DNA from: an uncultured Bacteroidota bacterium
Lineage (GTDB): Bacteria > Bacteroidota > Bacteroidia > UKL13-3
Length of the DNA: 6,825 nucleotides
Direction: 5' to 3'
Assembly (NCBI GenBank): GCA_903898215.1
Contig: CAIUEQ010000302.1
Location: 1 to 6,825, forward strand
Shown here: positions 1 to 6,573 of the stretch, in pieces
Position numbering within the stretch: position 1 is the stretch's first letter
Layout of the letters: each line of letters starts with the position of its first letter
The notes under the pieces: generated by a model
What the model was told of the DNA's origin: nothing
What the model saw: the letters and a program-made list of their open reading frames with translations, nothing else
The model's database searches: none
Made by a program: the position numbers and the translations under genes

Positions 1-108
1 GTGGCAACTTTTTTCTCGCAGAGGTTCGCAGATAAAAAAACGCAGAGGGGCACAAACAGTTCAACAACTAAACTTTCAAACACCAAACCTCAAACTTCGT
101 TTTTCCCG
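1..108. repeat. Repeat-like intergenic DNA at left edge
   Basis: The stretch before asnS is not convincing coding sequence, although the frame of asnS stays open through it. It holds three copies of CGCAGA (17-22, 27-32, 41-46), two of them extended to CGCAGAGG. From about 60 to 97 there are closely spaced units that read GTTTGRN on the minus strand. Degenerate short repeats like these are, from general experience, common between genes in Bacteroidota. I infer that this is a dispersed intergenic repeat, not a gene. The rest of the upstream neighbour lies outside the window. Confidence 0.45.
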
Positions 109-140
109 TTTGCCATAAACAACATATTCGCTTATTTTCG
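109..140 (+). promoter_or_regulatory. Candidate Bacteroidota-type promoter of asnS
   Basis: TTTG at 109-112 and TATTTTCG at 133-140 are separated by 20 bases. This fits the known Bacteroidetes sigma-factor pattern (TTTG, about 19 bases, TANNTTTG) with one mismatch in the -7 box. Transcription would start near 147, leaving a leader of about 22 bases before the ATG at 169. That position also argues against translation starting further upstream. Confidence 0.5.
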
Positions 141-168
141 TCCGATTAAAATTAGCAAAAATTCAAAA

Positions 169-1683
169 ATGTATATTAAAGATTTAAGCAGTTGCGAAGG
201 AAAAGAGGTAACCTTACAAGGTTGGGCAGCAAATAAACGTGATAGTAAAGGGTTGGTTTTTTTATACCTGCGTGATGGAACAGGGATGTGCCAGTGCGTT
301 GTTGCTTTGGAAGTTGTAGGTGAAGAAAAATTTAACGAAGCCAAAAAAATTACTCTCGAAAGTTCATTTTCTATCACCGGAAAAGTGGTGAAAGATGAAA
401 AGCAAATTGGAGGTTTTGAAATTCAGGCAACCGATATCAACGTGATTTCTTATGCTGACGAATTTCCGATTGCGAAAAAAGAACATGGTGTAGATTTTTT
501 GATGGATCACCGTCACTTATGGTTACGCTCTCAACGTCAATGGGCTATTATGAAAATTCGTAATAGAATTATTTTTTCTATTCATCAGTTTTTTCAGGAA
601 GACGGATTTGTGGAAATGGATGCTCCGATATTTACCGGAAATGCCTGCGAAGGAACTTCCAATTTATTTGAATCAGATTTTTATGGCGATCCTGCTTATC
701 TTTCTCAAAGCGGGCAATTATATGGTGAGGCGATGGCAATGGCGATGGGAAAAATTTACACTTTCGGACCAACGTTTCGTGCAGAGAAATCCAAAACACG
801 CAGACATCTTTCTGAATTTTGGATGATAGAACCAGAGATGGCTTTCTATGATATTTTTCAAAATATGGATCTCATCGAAAACTTTTTAAGACGCGTTGTT
901 TCTGATGTTTTGAGAGATTGCAAAAGCGAATTAGAAATTATTGGCAGAGATACTTCAGTACTTGAACAGATCGTAAAACCGTTTCCGCGTTTAACTTATG
1001 ATGAGGCTGTTCACATTATCAAAGGAGAGCAAGATGTTGATGGAAAAAATTCAATTACCTCTTTGGAAGATGAATTGAAAACAATCATTTCTCGTATCGA
1101 AGAAGTGAAAAAAGAAATTGAAGAGCGTGAAGAAAAGATCAAGACTCCAAATATGAAAAAAGGAGAAATTGGTTTTAATCAAGCAAAAATTGATAAACTA
1201 AAACAAGAACAAAACGAACTTGAAGAGCAATCAAGGAACATACCTCAATGGCTTAGCAGTGCTCGTAATTTTGAATACGGAAATGACTTTGGCGGAAGTG
1301 ATGAAACAGTAATTACACGTTTGTTTGATGTACCGATTATGGTTTACAACTGGCCTCACGAAGTGAAAGCATTTTACTTGAAACGTGATCCAAACGATTC
1401 TCGATTTGCACGAGGTGTTGATGTTTTAGCTCCAGAAGGTTATGGCGAAATTGTTGGTGGTGGTGAGCGTGAAACAGATGAAAAATTATTACGCGAAAAA
1501 ATTACCGAACATCAATTACCAATGGATGCATTTGAGTGGTATCTTGATCTTAGAAAATATGGCTCTGTTCCGCATGCAGGATTTGGCTTAGGCTTAGAGC
1601 GAGTGGTAACATGGGTTTGTAAATTACCCCATGTGCGTGAGAGTATTCCTTTTCCGAGAATGTACGGACGATTATTGCCTTAA
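169..1683 (+). CDS. asnS: Asparaginyl-tRNA synthetase (AsnRS), Bacillus-like type with helical insertion
   Basis: This is a cytoplasmic class IIb aminoacyl-tRNA synthetase that charges tRNA-Asn with asparagine using ATP. The product has 504 residues. An N-terminal OB-fold anticodon-binding domain (about 1-100, with LQGWAANKRDSKGLVF) precedes the catalytic domain. Motif 1 ends near Pro153, motif 2 is FRAEKSKTRRHLSEFW with Arg204, GEIVGGGER lies at 426-434 and motif 3 GLGLER at 473-478. LSQSGQLY and the run through EFWMIEPEMAF resemble, from memory, Bacillus AsnRS and not the E. coli form. The family is usually about 430 residues. The excess is one charged, helix-forming insertion at about 286-362. 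The ATG at 169 was chosen because homology begins there, its upstream bases are A-rich and a promoter candidate sits just before it. An in-frame GTG at position 1 would add 56 residues without family resemblance. AspRS is unlikely given the overall resemblance to Bacillus AsnRS. Confidence 0.95.
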   Translation: MYIKDLSSCEGKEVTLQGWAANKRDSKGLVFLYLRDGTGMCQCVVALEVVGEEKFNEAKKITLESSFSITGKVVKDEKQIGGFEIQATDINVISYADEFPIAKKEHGVDFLMDHRHLWLRSQRQWAIMKIRNRIIFSIHQFFQEDGFVEMDAPIFTGNACEGTSNLFESDFYGDPAYLSQSGQLYGEAMAMAMGKIYTFGPTFRAEKSKTRRHLSEFWMIEPEMAFYDIFQNMDLIENFLRRVVSDVLRDCKSELEIIGRDTSVLEQIVKPFPRLTYDEAVHIIKGEQDVDGKNSITSLEDELKTIISRIEEVKKEIEEREEKIKTPNMKKGEIGFNQAKIDKLKQEQNELEEQSRNIPQWLSSARNFEYGNDFGGSDETVITRLFDVPIMVYNWPHEVKAFYLKRDPNDSRFARGVDVLAPEGYGEIVGGGERETDEKLLREKITEHQLPMDAFEWYLDLRKYGSVPHAGFGLGLERVVTWVCKLPHVRESIPFPRMYGRLLP

Positions 1684-1704
1684 TATTTCTTCTTATACAA
1701 TAAC

Positions 1705-2706
1705 GTGAATGTAGTAAATCGGTATTTTCTTTTCTTTTTTTTATTAACGTTTTCATTTGTGGTTTATTCGCAAAATGAGAAGGATACGTCATTCATTTCA
1801 CAATTTGAAAAGCCCAATAATATTCAATTAAACACTTGGGTTACTGATTTAGATTTTAGTATTAATCCAAGATTACAGGACAGAGATTTTACTGTAAAAT
1901 TTACGCCAAACGTTACCGGTCAAACAGGATTTTCTTTCGGTTTAAAAAAGGTTACCCTTTTTATAGGATTTCAAATTCCGGGAACAGAATCGGATCCATG
2001 GAAATATGGTAAAACAAAATATCTTGATTTTTCATTTTCGTATTTTAATAAAAAATTTGGGGGTGAAATTTATTACCGAAATTATAACGGTTTATATCGC
2101 GATGCAAATGATACAACTCCTTTAACTATAAGAGATGATGCACGTTTAACAAATTATGGAGGCAGTTTTTTTTATGTGTTTAATTATAAAAAATTTTCCT
2201 ACAGGTCGGCAATCGGGCAGTTGGAGTTACAAAAAAAATCAGCCGGATCAGTGGTTATTCTAGCCAATGTAAATTTCAGATCACTCGTTGCTGATTCGTC
2301 ATTGATACCAAAAGAAATTGATTCACGACAAAATTTTAGCAATCTTCAAGGCTTAACCGACCTTCGTTTTTATACCTTTAATATTCGTCCGGGTTATGCC
2401 TATAATTTTGTTTTTAAAAAGGGGATGTATTTCATTTCACCTTCAATATTTGCAGGAGCAGGAATCGGAAATTTTGAATACCGTGGAATTTCAGGAAAAG
2501 TTGAAAGAGGAGTGAATTATGATATGGATTTACGTTCCATTATTTCTGCAGGGATGAATCATAAAAATTGGTTTATAAATATTTTCGTTATTTACGATAC
2601 CAGCCTCAATATTTTTGATAACAACCTCGTATCATTGCAAACAACAAGCTATGGCCTTAATATTGGCTACCGATTAAAAAGTTATTTTAGAATAAAATGG
2701 CTCTGA
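1705..2706 (+). CDS. Outer-membrane protein, DUF4421-like
   Basis: The product is a 333-residue protein of unknown function, probably an outer-membrane beta-barrel. A signal peptide is clear: Asn/Arg near the start, a Phe/Leu-rich core at about 7-20, and cleavage near Ser22-Gln23. The mature part has alternating aromatic and polar strands typical of barrels, such as KYLDFSFSYF and GEIYYRNYNGLY, with FTPNVTGQTGFSFGLKKVTL at 66-85. From memory, the PN...G.G..Y/F pattern followed by a KYGKTKYLD-like segment matches DUF4421, a family largely confined to Bacteroidota. I cannot search to confirm it. The start is GTG, as no in-frame ATG precedes the signal peptide. It begins 21 bases after the asnS stop and overlaps the next gene, so it is probably co-transcribed with both. 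It ends in Leu, not the usual terminal Phe of barrels. Confidence 0.8.
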   Translation: MNVVNRYFLFFFLLTFSFVVYSQNEKDTSFISQFEKPNNIQLNTWVTDLDFSINPRLQDRDFTVKFTPNVTGQTGFSFGLKKVTLFIGFQIPGTESDPWKYGKTKYLDFSFSYFNKKFGGEIYYRNYNGLYRDANDTTPLTIRDDARLTNYGGSFFYVFNYKKFSYRSAIGQLELQKKSAGSVVILANVNFRSLVADSSLIPKEIDSRQNFSNLQGLTDLRFYTFNIRPGYAYNFVFKKGMYFISPSIFAGAGIGNFEYRGISGKVERGVNYDMDLRSIISAGMNHKNWFINIFVIYDTSLNIFDNNLVSLQTTSYGLNIGYRLKSYFRIKWL

Positions 2707-3863
2707 TGCACAAAAAATATTTTTTCCATATATTTTTATTGATGGCTTTAATTGGAGCGTTTGAAATTTCTTTTGCGCAACATAAAAATGTAATTAATCG
2801 TACGCTCGACTGGTCCTATAAAATTGTTCAAGGCGATTCGGCACATCCCCATAAAAAATATTTTTTCCCAATTCCAATTGTTGCCTATAAACCCGAAACA
2901 CGCTGGATATTTGGATTGTCAATCACACAACTTTTTCGTGCAAAAAATGGTGATAGTTTAACTCGACCATCTGCACTAAGGTTAAATACTTCCTATTCTC
3001 AAAATAATCAATTTTCAATTAGATTAATGGGAGATATTTTTACCTATAAAAACCGATTGAATATTACCGGACAAATTCAATACACCAATTTTGTAGAAAA
3101 TTATTGGGGTGTTGGAATCAATCAACCGGAGTCATCAAACGAAGTTTATTATTTTAAAATGGTCAAAGGAAATATTAAAGCCTCGTACCAAATAGTACCA
3201 AAATTTTATGCAGGAATGCAATATAATTTTGAAAACATGTTCGATCTAACGTTTAAAAATGCAGCGAGCAGTGCGATGAAAAATTCAGGTATTGCAGGAA
3301 CTTCATCAGGCGGAAGTTTGTCATCTGGTGCAGGTTTTATTATTGAATATGATGACAGAGACAATGTTTTCTTTCCAACCAAAGGGCAAGATATTGAACT
3401 GTCGAATTGCTTGTATAATAATATTTTTGGAAGTCAGTATAATTTTTCAAACATCACACTTGATGCCCGAAAATATATTGGATTATGGAAACAAAATGTG
3501 TTGGCAATTCAAGGATTTGTAAATATTAATTCAGGAAATATTCCGTTTAGAATGCTCGGCACTTTGGGAAGTGATTCTTATATGCGGGGATATTATAACG
3601 GGCGTTTCAGAGACAATTGTGCGATGGCTTTTCAAACAGAGTTGCGTAAAACAATTTGGGGTCCGGTTTCTATTGTGGCATTTGGTGGGTTTGGAACAGT
3701 AAGTCCAACAGCCAGTGGATTAACTTCCAACATAAAACCTAACTATGGTGCAGGATTACGAATTATGGCTATACCTCGAGAAAAAATGAATATCCGTGCC
3801 GATTATGGAATGGGAATAGATGGCGTAAATGCTTTTTATTTAACCATGGGCGAAGCTTTTTAA
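2697..3863 (+). CDS. POTRA-less Omp85/BamA-family outer-membrane barrel protein
   Basis: This is a 388-residue member of the Omp85 (bacterial surface antigen D15) superfamily. A signal peptide (basic HKK, hydrophobic core, cleavage after SFA at about residue 27) is followed almost directly by the barrel, with no room for POTRA domains. PIPIVAYKPETRW (58-70) resembles the opening of short Omp85 barrels. YDDRDNVFFPTKG (218-230) is the hallmark Omp85 strand motif, and MRGYYNGRF (296-304) matches the conserved (V/M)RG(F/Y) motif of loop 6. The chain ends in Phe, as expected of barrels inserted by the BAM machinery. BamA and TamA are much longer and carry POTRA domains, so this is not the essential assembly factor. 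Its role is unknown; transport or anchoring of lipid or protein is possible. The start ATG at 2697 has an A-rich leader and overlaps the previous gene by 10 bases. An ATG at 2706 in a TGATG junction is a real alternative giving 385 residues. Confidence 0.87.
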   Translation: MALMHKKYFFHIFLLMALIGAFEISFAQHKNVINRTLDWSYKIVQGDSAHPHKKYFFPIPIVAYKPETRWIFGLSITQLFRAKNGDSLTRPSALRLNTSYSQNNQFSIRLMGDIFTYKNRLNITGQIQYTNFVENYWGVGINQPESSNEVYYFKMVKGNIKASYQIVPKFYAGMQYNFENMFDLTFKNAASSAMKNSGIAGTSSGGSLSSGAGFIIEYDDRDNVFFPTKGQDIELSNCLYNNIFGSQYNFSNITLDARKYIGLWKQNVLAIQGFVNINSGNIPFRMLGTLGSDSYMRGYYNGRFRDNCAMAFQTELRKTIWGPVSIVAFGGFGTVSPTASGLTSNIKPNYGAGLRIMAIPREKMNIRADYGMGIDGVNAFYLTMGEAF

Positions 3864-4093
3864 GCAGGGTTATGTATTTTGTGATAAATTTTGAAATCCC
3901 GAAGGGATGGAATTATTATTGTTAAATGCTACCTGTTCATCAGAAACCCGAAGGGTTGACATTTTTTATTTCACCCTTTCAGGGTTTTGATTGTTTTCGA
4001 AAATTATATTCTACAATACTTTCACACCTTCGGTGTTATAGTTTGTCTCTATGTATTATAATGGTAAAAACCACATTTCACCCAAAAAGGTAC
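3864..4093. other. Gene-free stretch between convergent genes
   Basis: The region between the Omp85 gene and the cold shock terminator has no convincing gene. A 66-codon open frame exists on the + strand, but it runs through the hairpin array and the terminator and looks unlike a protein. The content is the four-hairpin array described separately, flanked by AT-rich DNA. No clear intrinsic terminator with a U-run directly follows the Omp85 stop codon, so the array or the downstream terminator hairpin may end the + strand transcript. Confidence 0.7.
3896..4036. repeat. Symmetric array of four 13-base mini-hairpins (REP/BIME-like)
   Basis: Four perfect 5-bp stems with 3-base loops occur at 3896-3908 (ATCCCGAAGGGAT), 3945-3957 (AACCCGAAGGGTT), 3973-3985 (ACCCTTTCAGGGT) and 4024-4036 (ACACCTTCGGTGT). 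The first two have GAA loops and the last two TTC, so the second pair is inverted relative to the first. Loop centres are 49, 28 and 51 bases apart, which makes the whole unit symmetric around 3965. Stem bases differ between copies but pairing is kept in each. The outer copies also share a flank, TGRAAKTATTRT, read outward-in. This resembles REP-type palindromic elements, which in other bacteria are mobilised by RAYT transposases. No transposase is present here. Confidence 0.75.
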
Positions 4094-4124
4094 AAAAAAA
4101 GCCCAACTTTTCAGTTGAGCTTTT
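4094..4124 (-). terminator. Intrinsic terminator of the cold shock gene
   Basis: On the minus strand, GCTCAACT-GAAA-AGTTGGGC forms an 8-bp stem (one G-U wobble) at 4120-4101, followed by seven T at 4100-4094. It lies 31 bases past the cold shock stop codon. Read on the + strand, the same stem has one C-A mismatch and is followed by TTTT, so weak termination in the other direction, for the Omp85 transcript, is possible. Confidence 0.85.
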
Positions 4125-4151
4125 AAGGGTATAAAAATATTCTGTTAAACC

Positions 4152-4343
4152 TTATTGGGCTAATTGAACATCAACAGCCATTGGTCCTTTTTTTCCTTCT
4201 CCAACTTCAAATGTTACTTTGTCGTTGTTTCTGATCTTGCCTTTAACGCCTGAACTATGAACGAAATAATCAGTTTTAGTTTCGTCATCAGTAATAAAGC
4301 CGTAGCCTTTTGAGTCGTTGTAAAATTTTACTGTTCCTTGCAT
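4152..4343 (-). CDS. Cold shock domain protein (CspA family)
   Basis: This is a 63-residue single cold shock domain, a five-stranded OB-fold that binds single-stranded RNA or DNA and melts RNA structure. RNP1 is KGYGFIT (12-18) and RNP2 is DYFVHSS (25-31). The GKKGPMAVDVQL end matches the family, and the length is slightly short of the usual 65-70 residues, as is common in Bacteroidota. The frequent KWFN near the start is here KFYN, so the usual Trp is Tyr-shifted. It starts 97 bases after the stop of the DEAD-box helicase on the same strand and ends in a good terminator. It could be expressed from its own promoter or by read-through from the helicase. I do not assign a specific csp paralogue; cspA is only a family label. 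Confidence 0.95.
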   Translation of the reverse strand: MQGTVKFYNDSKGYGFITDDETKTDYFVHSSGVKGKIRNNDKVTFEVGEGKKGPMAVDVQLAQ

Positions 4344-4362
4344 ATTGTGTTAGTTAAAAGGT

Positions 4363-4395
4363 TGAAAATAATTGTACTACGAAATAACAAACAAA
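4363..4395 (-). promoter_or_regulatory. Weak candidate promoter for the cold shock gene
   Basis: On the minus strand, two TTTG words (4395-4392, 4391-4388) precede TATTTTCA (4370-4363) by 21 and 17 bases. The -7 box matches TANNTTTG imperfectly. No intrinsic terminator is visible between the helicase and this gene, so a separate promoter is plausible but not required. AT-rich DNA yields such matches by chance. Confidence 0.2.
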
Positions 4396-4442
4396 TTATT
4401 GAATACAAAGTTTTCACGTTTTTTTTTGCAAGAAGTTAAAAT

Positions 4443-6551
4443 TTATGCATCACGTCTTTTGCGTGGAGGAAAATCTCCGTCACGTTTTTTACGTTCGCCA
4501 CCTTCACTGCTTCCGCCATAGCTTCTTTTCTCACCACTTCCACCATAAGGTTTACGTTCACCGCTTCCACTGCTTCCATAAGGTTTACGTTCTCCGCCTT
4601 CTCTATTTCCACCGTAACTTCTTTTTTCTCCACTTCCGGTACTAGAGCGTTCGCTGCTTCCGCCATAACTTCTACGTTCGCTTCCGCCTGAGCTAGAGCG
4701 TTCGCTGCTTCCACCATAACTTCTACGTTCACTTCCGCCTGAGCTTCTGCGTTCGCTTCCGCCTGAACTTCTACGTTCGCTTCCACCACCGTAACTTCTT
4801 TTTTCTCCGCCACCATAACTTCTGCGTTCACTTCCACCACGACTTCCACCATATCCACCTCTTCCACCTTCACGTCTTCCTCCGCCACCTTCAGGTCTGT
4901 CGCCAGAAACTTCAATACGTACGGGTCTGTCTTTATATGTTGAACCATTTACAGCTGTTACCAGTTGATCAACAAATTCGTCTTCCACATTTAAAAATGA
5001 GAATACACCTTTTACTTCCACACCAATAATTGATTTAAAAGGAACACTGCTGGTACTGGCAACAAATTCTTTTAACGTAGTATTATCTAATCCGTCTTTT
5101 GAACCGATGCTGATAAATAAACGTTTTCCTCTTGCGCCTCTTCCACCATCTCCATCACGCGATCCACCACGTTCAGCAGCTACTGCGTTAAGATCCGGAC
5201 CTGAAAGATATTCATTAGAAAATCTTCTTAACTCTAACGAAAGAACTTTTTTGATCAAGTCAACTTTGGTAAAGTTATCAAGTTCTTCTAACGATTTCAT
5301 TACGTTCTCATCAAAAACACCATCTTCAATTTCAGTATTTTCGATAGTTTGAAGGAAGGCTAGTAATTTTTTATCACGAACTTCAGTTGCCGATGGAATT
5401 AAAATACGGTTGAATTTTATTCCTGTAAGTTTTTCAATTTCTTTTAAACGATAGGGCTCGCGCATGTTTAATAAAGTAAATGAAACTCCGGTTTTTCCTG
5501 CACGGGCAGTACGTCCGCTTCGGTGTGTATAATATTCGATATCATCAGGTAAATGATAATGAATTACGTGAGTTAGTCCTTCCACATCAATACCACGAGC
5601 AGCCACATCGGTTGCTAATAAAATTTTGATGGCATGGTGACGGAAACGTGTCATTACTTTTTCGCGTTGTTGCTGGCTTAAATCTCCATGCAAACAATCA
5701 GCATTGTAACCATCACGAATTAATTTATCAGAAATATCCTGAGTTTCATGTTTTGTAGTACAGAAAATAATTCCGTAAAAACTATCGCTCGTAAAATCAA
5801 GGACACGCTTTAATGCTGCAATTTTATCTTTTGCGTGCACCATTGCATACTCATGAATGATGTTTTCATTACCGGCATTCTTTTTACCTACAGTAATTTC
5901 AATTGGATCTTTTAAATAGCGTTCAGCAATTTGTCTTACTTGCTTACTCATTGTAGCACTAAACAGGCAAACACGTTTTTCGGCAGGAGTAACTGAAAGT
6001 ATTTCTTCGATATCTTCACGAAAGCCCATGTTGAGCATTTCATCTGCTTCATCAAGCACTACGAAGTTTACACTCTGAATTTTAACAGCCTTGCGAGCCA
6101 TTAAATCCATTAACCTTCCGGGAGTTGCCACAACTATTTGTGCTCCACGTTTTAACTGATCAATTTGTTGTGTGATGCTTGATCCACCATAAACCGAAAC
6201 GATATTTACGTTTTGCAAGAACTTGCTATAGCTTGCCAAGTCGCGAGAAATCTGAACACAGAGTTCGCGGGTAGGGCAAATAATAAGAGCTTGTGTGGTT
6301 TTGTTGGTGAAATCAACTTTGTTTAAGATTGGTAAGCCAAAGGCTGCAGTTTTTCCTGTGCCGGTTTGTGCTAAACCTAAAATGTCTTTCTCAGTCTCTA
6401 AGAAAACAGGAATGGACTGTTCCTGAATTGGAGTGGGATTAGTGAAGCCCAACTCCGAGATAGCGCTTAGAACGGACGTGTTCAAGCCTAATTGTTCAAA
6501 TGTTGTCAAATTACGATTTTTGTTAATTAATGAGCGGCAAATGTAAAGCAT
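4443..6551 (-). CDS. DEAD-box RNA helicase with DbpA-like RNA-binding domain and RGG/SYGG-type tail
   Basis: This is an ATP-dependent RNA helicase of 702 residues, of the kind acting in ribosome assembly, mRNA turnover or cold adaptation. The core has all motifs: Q motif (GFTNPTPIQ, 35-43), I AQTGTGKT (61-68), Ia PTREL (93-97), Ib TPGR (143-146), II DEAD (167-170), III SAT (198-200), V ATDVAARGID (313-322) and VI HRSGRTAR (343-350). A region of about 380-475 links it to a DbpA/CsdA-type RRM-like domain (about 477-550, KRLFISIGSKDGL onward). Residues 553-702 are a low-complexity tail of SERRSYGG-like units ending in a basic cluster, KRR. The ATG at 6551 has a promoter candidate just upstream. 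The TTG at 6509 would give the more typical start (M)TTFEQLGL and cannot be excluded. It resembles CsdA/DeaD and DbpA in layout, but I leave the symbol blank. A cold shock gene follows on the same strand. Confidence 0.96.
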   Translation of the reverse strand: MLYICRSLINKNRNLTTFEQLGLNTSVLSAISELGFTNPTPIQEQSIPVFLETEKDILGLAQTGTGKTAAFGLPILNKVDFTNKTTQALIICPTRELCVQISRDLASYSKFLQNVNIVSVYGGSSITQQIDQLKRGAQIVVATPGRLMDLMARKAVKIQSVNFVVLDEADEMLNMGFREDIEEILSVTPAEKRVCLFSATMSKQVRQIAERYLKDPIEITVGKKNAGNENIIHEYAMVHAKDKIAALKRVLDFTSDSFYGIIFCTTKHETQDISDKLIRDGYNADCLHGDLSQQQREKVMTRFRHHAIKILLATDVAARGIDVEGLTHVIHYHLPDDIEYYTHRSGRTARAGKTGVSFTLLNMREPYRLKEIEKLTGIKFNRILIPSATEVRDKKLLAFLQTIENTEIEDGVFDENVMKSLEELDNFTKVDLIKKVLSLELRRFSNEYLSGPDLNAVAAERGGSRDGDGGRGARGKRLFISIGSKDGLDNTTLKEFVASTSSVPFKSIIGVEVKGVFSFLNVEDEFVDQLVTAVNGSTYKDRPVRIEVSGDRPEGGGGRREGGRGGYGGSRGGSERRSYGGGEKRSYGGGSERRSSGGSERRSSGGSERRSYGGSSERSSSGGSERRSYGGSSERSSTGSGEKRSYGGNREGGERKPYGSSGSGERKPYGGSGEKRSYGGSSEGGERKKRDGDFPPRKRRDA
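4509..4835 (-). repeat. Imperfect in-gene tandem repeat encoding the helicase tail
   Basis: About a dozen degenerate units of roughly 24-30 bases encode variants of SERRSYGG, SERRSSGG, SERSSSGG, EKRSYGG and ERKPYGG (residues about 573-681). The repeats keep the reading frame. Tyr is replaced by Ser in several units. The tail has nine Tyr in Y-G contexts, spaced among Arg/Lys. Such repeats can change copy number by slippage or recombination, so length may vary between strains. Confidence 0.85.
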
Positions 6552-6573
6552 TTAGTTGAGAGTGCCGCATTAT

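Noticed and set aside
1..168. N-terminal extension of AsnRS starting at GTG 1
   Set aside because: The 56 residues are repeat-derived, lack family similarity, and lie across the likely promoter.
3896..4036. Possible CRISPR array
   Set aside because: The repeated units are 13-base hairpins of differing sequence in two orientations with unequal spacing. A CRISPR needs longer, near-identical direct repeats with uniform spacers, and no cas gene is present.
3926..4126. 66-codon open frame on the + strand between the Omp85 and cold shock genes
   Set aside because: It spans three of the hairpins and the cold shock terminator, and its product has no protein-like character or start context.
4436..4948. 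170-codon open frame on the minus strand, rich in Val/Glu/Ala, overlapping the helicase tail
   Set aside because: It is an out-of-frame reading of the tandem repeat. The low codon diversity keeps stops out of this frame, and the product is only low-complexity VEV/AEA runs. The helicase frame is clearly the real one.
5107..5352. 81-codon + strand frame inside the helicase gene, and similar small frames inside asnS and the Omp85 gene
   Set aside because: Each lies fully inside a well-supported gene in another frame, with no start context or recognisable product.
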